Shown piece after piece: positions 9,407 to 16,268 of a DNA stretch of 64,000 nt. Within the stretch, counting starts at the first letter, position 1, and each line of letters opens with the position of its first letter. The DNA is from JAPPLB01 sp965218555 (lineage in GTDB: Bacteria > Acidobacteriota > Terriglobia > Bryobacterales > UBA6623): NCBI GenBank assembly GCA_965218555.1, contig OZ244625.1:5084001-5148000 (forward strand). The letters run 5' to 3'. Below the pieces are notes generated by a model. It ran no database searches, was not told the DNA's origin, and saw only the letters and a list, made by a program, of their open reading frames with translations. A program made the translations under genes and the position numbers.

Positions 9407-9906
9407 GCGGCCTTCGTTTTGGGCTTTTTTTTAAGGCCCGGCCAGGTCTTGCGCCGCCAACTGCGGATCGCCTCTTCGTTGCGCTCCCGCGCTCGGCCGA
9501 GCGGGCGTTGCGGGCTCCAGCCGAGCCCCCGCAGGATCTTCCAGACGTGGCCTTCATGGTAGTCGACCCCGAACTCGTCTCCGATCAGGCGAGCGACCCG
9601 CGGACAAGTCCACAGCGGCGTCGGGAAGCCGTGCGCCTCGGGGCCTTCCAGCAACAGCGCCGTCAAGCGTTTCCGCTGCGCGGCATCTAACAGCGGCTTG
9701 CGTCCGGCGCGTCCGGCGCGGCGCAAACCAGCGGCTCCCCGCTGGCGATACTCAGCTACCCAACGGCTCACACTTTGCTGCGCCGCTTGCACCTGCCGCG
9801 CCGCCGCGGACTGACTCCAGTCTTGCTCCACGACCAGCCGCACGGCCTCAAACCGCCGCTTCTCCAGTGCCTCAAAATCTCGTCGTATCCCTCTCGGGTT
9901 CCCCAT
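9376..9906 (-). CDS. IS630 transposase, first frame (HTH and linker)
   Basis: 176 residues from the ATG at 9906 (MGNPRGIRRDFEALEKRR); a TTG at 9933 would add nine. It contains the two helix-turn-helix units of IS630-type proteins (DWSQSAAARQVQAAQQSVSRW, then GFPTPLWTCPRVARLIGDEF and YHEGHVWKILRGLGWSPQRP). The zero frame runs out shortly after the A8 run. The catalytic DDE half lies in the -1 frame (next entry), so this ORF probably yields either a short DNA-binding protein or, by frameshifting, the full transposase. Confidence 0.85.
   Translation of the reverse strand: MGNPRGIRRDFEALEKRRFEAVRLVVEQDWSQSAAARQVQAAQQSVSRWVAEYRQRGAAGLRRAGRAGRKPLLDAAQRKRLTALLLEGPEAHGFPTPLWTCPRVARLIGDEFGVDYHEGHVWKILRGLGWSPQRPLGRARERNEEAIRSWRRKTWPGLKKKPKTKAACWSSSTKAD
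9424..9430 (-). promoter_or_regulatory. Programmed -1 frameshift slippery heptamer
   Basis: On the minus strand the zero frame reads CTT AAA AAA AAG CCC. The heptamer A AAA AAG fits the canonical X XXY YYZ slippery site of bacterial -1 frameshifting (as in dnaX). The -1 frame has a TAA just upstream of the run and is open downstream into the DDE domain, so slippage here is the only simple way to join both halves. Confidence 0.75.
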
Positions 9907-10509
9907 GTCTAGTAAGACGAGAGAAATCCCCAAAGGTTACCTTATATTATGCGGGAGTCAATAGGTCCATCGAGATCCGTGCCCACAAGAACGCTTTCAG
10001 GTTCGAATTAGCCCTGGCCGCGTTCAAAGGACGAGAAAGGACCGACGAAGGAGCTGATTAAGGCTAATGAAACCGGATCGTGACTGTGTCATCCGATGTT
10101 TCTTAGAAATGCCGGAGAACCTCCAGCGGATGATGGAAGCGTCGGACAACGGCCGGCCGGCCGTTGAACCACTACAACACGACCTGCTTGCCGAATTTGG
10201 CTTGGCCGTCACGGAGGACGCAATCAAGAACAGGATCGGCTGGGTGGCCAGGGAGGTCATGGAGGCGAACGGCTACAAGAAGTGCAGCAGTGGAGTGCCG
10301 GCTCAGCCTCAGCGTCTGTTTACGGTCGCCTGTCAAGGGCGGAGCAAAATTAGGCCACTGGGGCGGAGTAAAAGTAGACCATCTCGGGGATAGGACTCGT
10401 TTCTGAAAGCGGCTGTTTTGGGGGCTGGAGCGAAGTCGGGGGACGCCTGTTAAGGCGGCCCCGGACGTAGTGGAAGCCCCTCGAAACAGCCGGCGGCTGG
10501 GCGGGGGGA

Positions 10510-11277
10510 TCAGGGGGAGGAAGAACGCTTCCGGGAACGCTTACTCTGCTGGAGACGGTAGCTCTCGGCGTTCATCTCCAAGATATGGACGTGGTGGGTG
10601 AGACGATCCAGCAAAGCGCCGGTCAGCCGCTCGGAGCCGAAGATCTCCGTCCACTCGTTGAAGGGCAGGTTCGAGGTGACCAGCGTCGAGGCCCGCTCGT
10701 AGCGCTGGCTGAAGATCTCGAACAGTAACTCCGAGCCCGTCTTCGACAAGGGGACGTAGCCCAGCTCGTCGACGATCAGCAGGTCTTGCTTGGCCAGCTG
10801 TTTTTGCAAGCGCAGGAGACGTTTGTCGTCACGCGCCTCGAGCAACTCGTGGACCAGCGCCGCGGCGGTGGCAAAGCGGACCCGATAGCCTTTCTGACAA
10901 GCGGCCAGCCCCAACGCCAGGGCAAGGTGCGTCTTGCCCGTACCGGAGTTGCCCAGCGCCAGCACGTTCTCTCTGCGATCCAGATACTCCGAGCGCGCCA
11001 GCTCCAGGACCAAGCTCTTGTTCAGCGACGGAATCGAGCGGAACTCGAAGGTCTCCAGGCTCTTGAGCACCGGGAACTTGGCGGTCTTGATGCGGCGCTC
11101 GGTGGCGCGCTGTTCGCGATCGAGCAGCTCCAGCTCACTGAGTCGCAGCAGATAGCGCGGACAGTCCAGACCTTCGGCCGCGCATTGCCGCGCCACTTTG
11201 TCGTACTCGCGCAGGAAGGTCGGCAGCCGCAGCGCCTTCAGCTGCGCTTCCAGCAGCACTTTCGGCTTGGCCGTCAC
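10510..11277 (-). CDS. istB: IS21 helper ATPase IstB
   Basis: A 255-residue AAA+ ATPase that assists IstA in target choice, related to DnaC. Walker A is LGNSGTGKTHLALALG (about residue 108-123) and Walker B is DLLIVDELGYVPLSKTGSE. A sensor-type segment STLVTSNLPFNEWTEIFGSE follows. N-terminal LRLPTFLREYDKVARQCAAEG is typical of IstB. It overlaps istA by four bases (ATGA), giving coupled translation. Confidence 0.95.
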   Translation of the reverse strand: MTAKPKVLLEAQLKALRLPTFLREYDKVARQCAAEGLDCPRYLLRLSELELLDREQRATERRIKTAKFPVLKSLETFEFRSIPSLNKSLVLELARSEYLDRRENVLALGNSGTGKTHLALALGLAACQKGYRVRFATAAALVHELLEARDDKRLLRLQKQLAKQDLLIVDELGYVPLSKTGSELLFEIFSQRYERASTLVTSNLPFNEWTEIFGSERLTGALLDRLTHHVHILEMNAESYRLQQSKRSRKRSSSP

Positions 11278-12773
11278 TCGGCTCCCGCGTCCACCAGCGC
11301 CAGATAGTCCGCCGCTGCGGTCGTCGCCACCCGCGCCGTGGGCAGATGGGGATAATTCTCAAGTTCCAGCCGGGGTGGGCGCTGTTCGATGCGACACAGC
11401 ACGAGATGCTTGACGGCATCGAAAGAGATCGCGCCGAGCCGTAAGGCGTCCCCTACGGCAGCACGGACTTCTTCGAGCGGAACGTCCTCGAGCAGACGCA
11501 GTACCTGGACATACTCTCGAGCTCCAGCCTTGCCGAGCCGCGCTTCGAGCAGCCGGCGCAGTCCAGCAAACTCCTCGGGCAACTGCCAGCCTTCCAGCGG
11601 CGCTGCTTGCTCGAGTGCTCCGGTCTTGCGCTCCAGTAGGGCCAGATAGTGCAGCGGGTGAAAGATCAGCCCCTCACGCCCATAGCTGCGCCGATGCCGT
11701 GCGATCTCCTCGCTGCCGGCGCAGATGACGACTTTGTCCACATAGCCCTTGATGAGCACTTGGCGGTGTCCGTACTTGGTCGGCACCGAGTAGTCGTTGG
11801 TGTGGTAGCGCACCAGCGACAACGACGTCACTCTCCCAGGACGTGTCTCGCAGGCCTCATACGCCGCTGCCGGCAGCGCTAACAGCGCTTGTCGATCACG
11901 CTCGAAGCGCTCTCCGATCTTCTCTCGATGCCCGCGTTGCCGGCGCTCTCGCCTCTTGCGGCACTGCTCTTCCAGCCATACGTTCAACGCTGCCCAACTG
12001 GGGAACCGGGGCCGCGGTACGAAGAAGCTCCGTCGGGCGACCTTCACAAGGTTCTCGACCTTCCCCTTGTCGTTTCCCTTGCCCGGCCTCCCAAAACGCT
12101 CTGCGAACAAGTAGTGCGACTGCAGCTCCGAGAACGCCTGCGTCTTCTGCCGCGTCCCGTCGCCTAGGATCCGCGCCACCGCCAGCGTTGTGTTGTCGTA
12201 GAGAATCCGTCGCGGCACGCCACCCCAGTAGCGAAACGCCTCGACGTGCCCCTCCAAGAAAGCTTCCGTCGTCTCGGCCGGAAATGCCCGCACGTAACTC
12301 TCGTCGCTGTGGGGTAGATCGATGACGAAGTAGTGCGCCTTCGCCAGCACCCCGCCGATCTCCACTTGCGCCTCGCCGAAGTCCGCCTGGGCGTGCCCCG
12401 GCGGATGCGTCAGCGGCACGAACATCTCGCGCTGCGAGGTCCGCTTCAGCCGCACGTAGTCTTTGATGATGGTGTAGCCGCCCGCGAAGTCGTGCTCGTC
12501 TCGGAGTCGTTCGAAGATACGTTTCGCCGTGTGCCGTTGCTTTTTCGGCAGCGCTAGGTCCGTCTCCAGGATCTGGTCGATGATCGGCGTGTAGGCGTCG
12601 AGCTTCGGGCGTCGAATCGGCTTCTGCCGCCGATAGCCCGGCGGCGCGGCGTAGCGCAGCATCTTGCGCACGGTCTCGCGCGCCAGCCCGAAGCGCTGCG
12701 CCGCTTCTCTCTCGCTGACCCCTTCGACAAAGACCGCTCGGCGAACGCGTGCGTACAGCTCCACAGAGTACAT
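11274..12773 (-). CDS. istA: IS21 transposase IstA
   Basis: About 499 residues. An N-terminal HTH (EREAAQRFGLARETVRKMLR, about 21-40) precedes an rve-type DDE integrase core (HPPGHAQADFGEAQVEIGG with the first Asp; RRILYDNTTLAVARI with the second). The C-terminal region includes HTNDYSVPTKYGHRQVLIKG. I place the start at ATG 12773 (MYSVELYARVRR), the family norm. An AGGAGGG directly abuts that ATG and is better spaced for the GTG at 12764, and a TTG at 12791 is also in frame. Confidence 0.93.
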   Translation of the reverse strand: MYSVELYARVRRAVFVEGVSEREAAQRFGLARETVRKMLRYAAPPGYRRQKPIRRPKLDAYTPIIDQILETDLALPKKQRHTAKRIFERLRDEHDFAGGYTIIKDYVRLKRTSQREMFVPLTHPPGHAQADFGEAQVEIGGVLAKAHYFVIDLPHSDESYVRAFPAETTEAFLEGHVEAFRYWGGVPRRILYDNTTLAVARILGDGTRQKTQAFSELQSHYLFAERFGRPGKGNDKGKVENLVKVARRSFFVPRPRFPSWAALNVWLEEQCRKRRERRQRGHREKIGERFERDRQALLALPAAAYEACETRPGRVTSLSLVRYHTNDYSVPTKYGHRQVLIKGYVDKVVICAGSEEIARHRRSYGREGLIFHPLHYLALLERKTGALEQAAPLEGWQLPEEFAGLRRLLEARLGKAGAREYVQVLRLLEDVPLEEVRAAVGDALRLGAISFDAVKHLVLCRIEQRPPRLELENYPHLPTARVATTAAADYLALVDAGAE

Positions 12774-13051
12774 CCCTCCTGCATCACACAAAACACCCCA
12801 AAAATGTTTTATGAAATGCTGGCGGGCGGTCTAGTTTTGCTCCGCCACCAGCGGCCTCAAACGGCCGCCCTGTGGTCTATTTTCGCTCCGGCGCTTACAG
12901 TCGCCTCCCGATACGAGAAGAAATAGGGCTGATCCTAGAGCAACAATCAACTATGCACGCGACTGGGGGGATGTGCCCCCTCATGAAGCGAGGTACTTAC
13001 GTCTCGCAAGCAGCTCACTGAGCGGGAAGCTGCCGCCCGAGAGGAAAGACC

Positions 13052-13489
13052 ATGCAGCAAAGAACGAGCTACATCTTCGAAGACATACGCAGGTTCAAGG
13101 AGCTGCAGGTCGCCGGGTACACCAACGATGAATGTGCCTGGGAAATAGGCTGCTCGGCCGCGCGCTGCTCCCAGTTCAAGGCTTATTTGATGGCCGTGGA
13201 AGACGAGGCGATTTCGCCCTTTCTCGCCCGAGTAATCGAAATCCACAACAGCGAGGGTCGCCCCAGCAAAGATTTCTTTTCGTTCGATGGGGTTTATGCG
13301 CTCCTGGGCATCAGACAGGAGTATGGTGATGGGATTGCCGAGCACTACAGTGAGTACGAGCAGGAGGCGGCACTTCAGGCTGCACTTAAGGCGGTGCTGC
13401 CGAGTGCCGCGATCGAGGACGCCTCTGACAACAATCTGCGTCTGATTCGCTTCTCTGACTTCAAGCAAGCTCTGAGGAAAGCTAGATGA
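13052..13489 (+). CDS. Hypothetical protein with possible N-terminal HTH
   Basis: 145 residues, start supported by GAGAGGAAAG 8 bp upstream. The N-terminus (IRRFKELQVAGYTNDECAWEIGCSAARCSQF) has the spacing of a helix-turn-helix; the rest is acidic and helical, with no membrane segment. I do not recognise a family. It lies three bases before the next ORF and just right of the IS21 scar. It may be the third member of a small-gene cluster that also includes the two IS-interrupted ORFs. Confidence 0.65.
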   Translation: MQQRTSYIFEDIRRFKELQVAGYTNDECAWEIGCSAARCSQFKAYLMAVEDEAISPFLARVIEIHNSEGRPSKDFFSFDGVYALLGIRQEYGDGIAEHYSEYEQEAALQAALKAVLPSAAIEDASDNNLRLIRFSDFKQALRKAR

Positions 13490-13492
13490 GCG

Positions 13493-13744
13493 ATGATTGA
13501 AGACCCCGATTTGACCCTTGCAATTCTGAAGTACTTTGCCCGCGACGACGTGACGTTTCCATCTGATCAGACGGTTGACGATCTAACAGAGCACTTCGGT
13601 GGCCGCCAACAGGAAATCGAATACCACGTTATTGAGCTCGCCGGATCTGGTTTTCCAGAGTGCGCTTTTTCTCCTTCTGAAGGTCCAGGAACTCTTTCTT
13701 GCTCCGGGCGAGGCGCTGCTGTAGGTCGCGCTTGCGGGTTTTGA
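13493..13744 (+). pseudogene. DUF2513-like gene truncated at the mobilization-module junction
   Basis: The first about 52 codons (IEDPDLTLAILKYFARDD, then EIEYHVIELAGSGF) resemble the start of DUF2513-type small proteins (DxDLxxxIL...YHVxLLxxAG). After about 13655 the reading turns into low-quality sequence (PSEGPGTLSCSGRGAAVGRA) that is antisense to a coiled-coil gene on the minus strand. I read this as a junction at which this gene lost its 3' half. The family assignment is tentative. Confidence 0.5.
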
Positions 13745-13772
13745 GGTCTTCCAGGCGCTCTTCGAGGTCCAT
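13629..13772 (-). CDS. Small charged coiled-coil protein beside the relaxase gene
   Basis: 47 residues from the ATG at 13772, nearly all heptad-like and rich in Lys/Arg/Glu (MDLEERLEDLKTRKRDLQQR, then KKEFLDLQKEKKRTLENQ). It diverges from the relaxase gene, the usual place for MobC-like accessory proteins of MobA/MobL plasmids, so a relaxosome accessory role is possible. Its last about ten codons run into the truncated DUF2513-like gene, so its true C-terminus is probably lost at the same junction. Confidence 0.45.
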   Translation of the reverse strand: MDLEERLEDLKTRKRDLQQRLARSKKEFLDLQKEKKRTLENQIRRAQ

Positions 13773-13813
13773 TGACAGCGTGATAGGATACCTTGGCAGG
13801 AGGGGTTTTGTAC

Positions 13814-13835
13814 AGGCCCTCTTGTAGGGCCTTTT
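13814..13835 (+). terminator. Short stem-loop with U-tract
   Basis: AGGCCCT (13814-13820), loop CTTGT, AGGGCCT (13826-13832), then TTT. It lies between the small minus-strand ORF and the relaxase gene. Confidence 0.5.
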
Positions 13836-13890
13836 AGCGTCCCTACTCAGGAGCGCTTTTAGATCTCGAATTGAAGAGAAGAGCACTATA

Positions 13891-13913
13891 CATGTTTCTC
13901 TTTGAGAAACATG
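13891..13913. repeat. Perfect 10-bp inverted repeat upstream of relaxase (oriT candidate)
   Basis: CATGTTTCTC, loop TTT, GAGAAACATG. It is 35 bp upstream of the relaxase GTG. MobA/MobL-type oriT regions have an inverted repeat next to the nick site, so this is a candidate; it could instead be an operator. Confidence 0.55.
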
Positions 13914-13947
13914 CCGTGCTTTGGATTGTAGGAAAAGGGCGATAACC

Positions 13948-14886
13948 GTGGCCGTTTATCATCTCAAAATGAGCGTCGGTTCCCGTGCTGGCGGACAGTC
14001 GGCCCTCGCCAAGAACGATTACATCGAGCGCGAAGGCCGCTACGAGCTGGACCGGGAGGAACTGGAAGACAAAGAGCACGAGAATATGCCGGAGTGGGCC
14101 GAGGATGCCCCGCGCTCTTATTGGGCGGCGGCGGACGAGCACGAGCGGGCCAACGGGCGGCTGTACCGGGAAGTCCAGTTCGCGCTTCCTAAGGAGTTGA
14201 ACGAGGCCGAGCGGCGGGAGTTGGCCTCCGGGTTCGCGAAGCGGCTGACCGAAGGGGAGCGGCTGCCCTATACGCTGGCGATCCACCAGGGCGGCCCGGA
14301 CGGGGAGAATCCCCACGCGCACCTGATGTTCTCGGAGCGGGCCAATGATGGGATCGGGCGCAGCCGGGAGCAGTGGTTCAAGCGCTACAACGCGAAGGAA
14401 CCGGAGAAGGGTGGAGCACGAAAATCCCGTGAGGCGGTGCCCCGGACGTGGCTAGAGCAGACCCGCAAGGCGTGGGAGCGGGAGGCGAATGAGGCGCTTC
14501 GTCGGGCGGGCCGGGAGGAACGGATCGACGGGCGCAGCTTAGCGGATCGGCGGGACGAGGCGTATCGATCCGGCGACCTGGAACGGGCGGCGGAGTTGAG
14601 CCGGGAGCCGAATGTTCATCTCGGCCCGCAGGCGTTTGGAACGTTACCGGGGGAGACGGACTCGTTTGTCCAGCAGAAGGCCGAGCGGGTGGAGAAGGAC
14701 AATCAGGAGCTTCGGCGGGAGCACGGAGGCGTGGACGAGCGGATTGACGCCAAGGCGCAGGAGATCGGCGGGATCGAGCGGGAGATTCACCGGGTCGAGG
14801 CGTGGATTCGTGAAACGGTCGAGCGGATCGCGGAGCGGGCGCGGGATCTCCGGGACCTGGGACGGGATTGGGGTTGGAGCCGGTAA
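13948..14886 (+). CDS. MobA/MobL-family relaxase
   Basis: 312 residues from GTG 13948, preceded by GGAAAAGGG; this start gives the family N-terminus (VAVYHLKMSVGSRAGGQSAL, next to NDYIEREGRY). The protein nicks oriT and pilots single-stranded plasmid DNA in conjugation. The metal-binding histidine motif NPHAHLMFSER is present at about residue 116, and REVQFALPKEL matches the family. Residues about 225-310 form a charged coiled coil (KAERVEKDNQELRREHGG). At 312 residues it is a compact MOBQ-type enzyme without a C-terminal helicase or primase. The next ORF begins directly after its TAA. Confidence 0.88.
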   Translation: MAVYHLKMSVGSRAGGQSALAKNDYIEREGRYELDREELEDKEHENMPEWAEDAPRSYWAAADEHERANGRLYREVQFALPKELNEAERRELASGFAKRLTEGERLPYTLAIHQGGPDGENPHAHLMFSERANDGIGRSREQWFKRYNAKEPEKGGARKSREAVPRTWLEQTRKAWEREANEALRRAGREERIDGRSLADRRDEAYRSGDLERAAELSREPNVHLGPQAFGTLPGETDSFVQQKAERVEKDNQELRREHGGVDERIDAKAQEIGGIEREIHRVEAWIRETVERIAERARDLRDLGRDWGWSR

Positions 14887-15246
14887 ATGGCGGGCATCCA
14901 CCAAACGCTCAAGGAAGTGCGCGACCTCTATGCGGCCATGACGGGGAGCGCCGAGCGGGCCGAGCGGGCGGTGGAGCGAGTGGAAGATTTTGAGAAGCGG
15001 GTTGCGGGGTTGGTGCATAAAGTGGATGAGACCGCGCGGATCCACGAGGCACGGCTCAGGGAGGCGTACCGGCAGATGGGAAATATCGTGGACCATGAGT
15101 CGCGTATGGTGTTCTGGTTTAGCTGAACGTGGATTTTTCTCCTGGCCCTCATGTGCGCAGGATTCATGGGGGCGACGGCGTACCACCTGTCGCGGACGTT
15201 CACCGGTTGGGTGGAGAGAACGATCTCGAGTTGGTGGGCCGGGTGA
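14887..15246 (+). pseudogene. Mobilization-associated membrane protein with in-frame TGA
   Basis: The ORF starts directly after the relaxase stop. It encodes a helical cytoplasmic part (AERAERAVERVEDFEKRVAG) up to MVFWFS, then TGA at 15124-15126. The same frame stays open for 39 more codons and supplies a typical membrane segment (WIFLLALMCAGFMGATAYHL) before a second TGA at 15244-15246. A one-base change (TGA to TGG) would restore a 119-residue single-pass protein. I treat it as a nonsense-mutated gene; the 79-residue fragment may still be made. Confidence 0.6.
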
Positions 15247-15286
15247 GCCTTCTCTCTCCACCTCCTGTGGCGGGTTAGGAAGCAAG

Positions 15287-15496
15287 ATGCACAACTTCAA
15301 GAACGCACGGAAGTTTTATCTCACCCGTCACGGGGTCCGCATGTTGCTGCTGGCCCTGCCGCTCATTGGCTACGGCGCAACCCTGATCAGCGATGCGACG
15401 CTGGCCGATGTCTTGTTAGCCGGAATGGTGCTTGCGGTGTTTGGTGCCTGGCGGAGATGGGGGCGGTTTCGAGGAGAAAAGCCTGAGTGGTACTAA
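15287..15496 (+). CDS. Small two-pass membrane protein of the mobilization module
   Basis: 69 residues from ATG 15287 (AGGA 8 bp upstream). The N-terminus MHNFKNARKFYLTRHGVR is basic, followed by two close hydrophobic segments (MLLLALPLIGYGATLI and LADVLLAGMVLAVFGAW) and a basic tail. It sits in line with the relaxase and the broken membrane gene, and ends before two hairpins. Function unknown. Confidence 0.6.
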   Translation: MHNFKNARKFYLTRHGVRMLLLALPLIGYGATLISDATLADVLLAGMVLAVFGAWRRWGRFRGEKPEWY

Positions 15497-15506
15497 GTGC
15501 ATCGGA

Positions 15507-15536
15507 ACAGCACGATAGAGCTGCTTATCGTGCTGT
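15507..15536. terminator. Perfect 11-bp stem-loop after the mobilization genes
   Basis: ACAGCACGATA (15507-15517) pairs with TATCGTGCTGT (15526-15536) around an 8-nt loop. It is followed by AAAAA rather than T, so it may be a processing or protective hairpin. Confidence 0.45.
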
Positions 15537-15552
15537 AAAAAGCGTGCCTTGA

Positions 15553-15588
15553 GAGAACCCGGAAGCATTTTGGGAGCTTCGGTTTTCT
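15553..15588 (+). terminator. Probable rho-independent terminator
   Basis: GAGAACC and GAAGC pair, across a two-base bulge, with GCTTC and GGTTTTC, followed by TTCTTTCT. It would end the mobilization transcript. Confidence 0.55.
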
Positions 15589-15676
15589 TCTTTCTCAGAG
15601 CCTGGTAAACACTCGTTTCCCGTGGGGCGAAGTCTGGGGCCTGTGGGAGAATGGGCGGAACGGATTGGGAGGAAGC

Positions 15677-15964
15677 ATGAGTGTTGAGCTAATCAGCGTC
15701 TTGATTGCAGTTCTGGCGGTGGGAGCGACCTTGGGTGGGTTGATCCTGACCGGCAATCGCGGGCTACGGCAGGACATACGGCAGGACATGGCCCGGATGG
15801 AATCGCAGCTGCGAGAGGACATGGGGAAGCTGGAGTCACGGCTGCGAGACGACATCAAACAATTGGGCGATCGCGTGGGACGGCTGGAGCATAGCCAAGC
15901 TAGGCTGGAAGGGCTGCTGGAAGGATTGCGCGAGGCCATTACCGGACGGATCGCGGCCAGCTAG
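15677..15964 (+). CDS. Small membrane-anchored coiled-coil protein
   Basis: 95 residues from ATG 15677, with GGGAGGAAG just upstream. One N-terminal membrane helix (ISVLIAVLAVGATLGGLIL) is followed by a charged coiled coil with a repeated unit (MARMESQLREDMGKLESRLR, then DDIKQLGDRVGRLEHSQARL). Similar short proteins are common in bacteria and have no defined role. It could be part of the plasmid remnant or native. Confidence 0.65.
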   Translation: MSVELISVLIAVLAVGATLGGLILTGNRGLRQDIRQDMARMESQLREDMGKLESRLRDDIKQLGDRVGRLEHSQARLEGLLEGLREAITGRIAAS

Positions 15965-16268
15965 GCCCACATCCAAGATCGTCTCTCGAACGGTTAGCGA
16001 GGGGAGATCGATCCCCGCCAACTGGCGGTACGCTCCGATCTCCACGATGTAACATGGACCGCCGTGTTTGATTTAAAGTGACAATCGTCCGCCGGTTGAC
16101 CGAGGCGAGCATGACCCGGCGGCAGCAGGTGTTGCCGCTAGGAAAAGGACCGCTGCCGTCATTGCTGCCCTCAAACCCACGACGCCCGGCAATACCTTGG
16201 CTTTGGCCGAGCGATAATTTCGGTTGATCAAAATGCTTCTCCCTTACCGGCCAACTAAGTGTGTTCCC
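15965..16268. other. Gene-free stretch of about 300 bp
   Basis: No gene seen. It separates the small coiled-coil gene from the convergent 3' end of the second receptor gene. No clear terminator hairpin was found. Confidence 0.5.

Larger units (their letters stand above)
8870..9961 (-). mobile_element. IS630 (Tc1/mariner-like) insertion sequence, complete
   Basis: 1092 bp. Terminal inverted repeats are visible: left TTGATTCTCGCATAATATA (8870-8888) and, reversed, TTGACTCCCGCATAATATA (9943-9961), 17 of 19 identical. The element is flanked by TA on both sides (8868-8869 and 9962-9963), the target duplication typical of this superfamily. It carries a two-frame transposase on the minus strand. Both ends and the frameshift site are preserved, so it may still be active. 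Confidence 0.88.
8824..10061 (+). pseudogene. Small ORF split by the IS630 element (reconstructed)
   Basis: If the IS630 copy (8870-9961) and one TA are removed, an open frame from ATG 8824/8827 continues in phase from 8869 into 9964-10061. It encodes about 47 residues: MMGKSFRHAVITDGL, then RSIEIRAHKNAF and RFELALAAFKGRERTDEGAD. The stop lies 5 bp before the start of the next small gene (10067), suggesting a two-gene unit. I recognise no family. The 5' portion is only 15-16 codons, so its coding status is inferred from the phase match. Confidence 0.45.
10331..12899 (-). mobile_element. IS21-family insertion sequence, complete
   Basis: 2569 bp. The ends are related inverted repeats, TGTCAAGGGCGGAGCAAAAT on the left and TGTAAGCGCCGGAGCGAAAA on the right when reversed. 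Each is followed by a TAG(G/A)CCA motif, repeated as a second subterminal copy at both ends (10357-10382, 12836-12846), as is usual for IS21 multiple terminal sites. A perfect 6-bp direct repeat GTCGCC flanks it (10325-10330 and 12900-12905). It encodes istA and istB with an ATGA overlap. All parts look intact. Confidence 0.9.
10067..12926 (+). pseudogene. Small ORF interrupted near its 3' end by IS21 (reconstructed)
   Basis: The ORF starts at ATG 10067 with a nearby AAGG and encodes MKPDRDCVIRCFLEMPENL and, further on, NRIGWVAREVMEANGYKK. IS21 is inserted after codon 88 (10330). Removing IS21 and one copy of the 6-bp duplication restores a frame that ends six codons later (SRYEKK, stop at 12924-12926), a 94-residue protein. 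As it stands the frame runs about 20 codons into the IS (stop at 10393), so a slightly altered protein may still be made. No family recognised. Confidence 0.6.

Noticed and set aside
9867..10061. 64-codon ORF spanning the right IS630 end
   Set aside because: Its N-terminal half is IS terminal sequence; the C-terminal half is better explained as the tail of the interrupted small gene.
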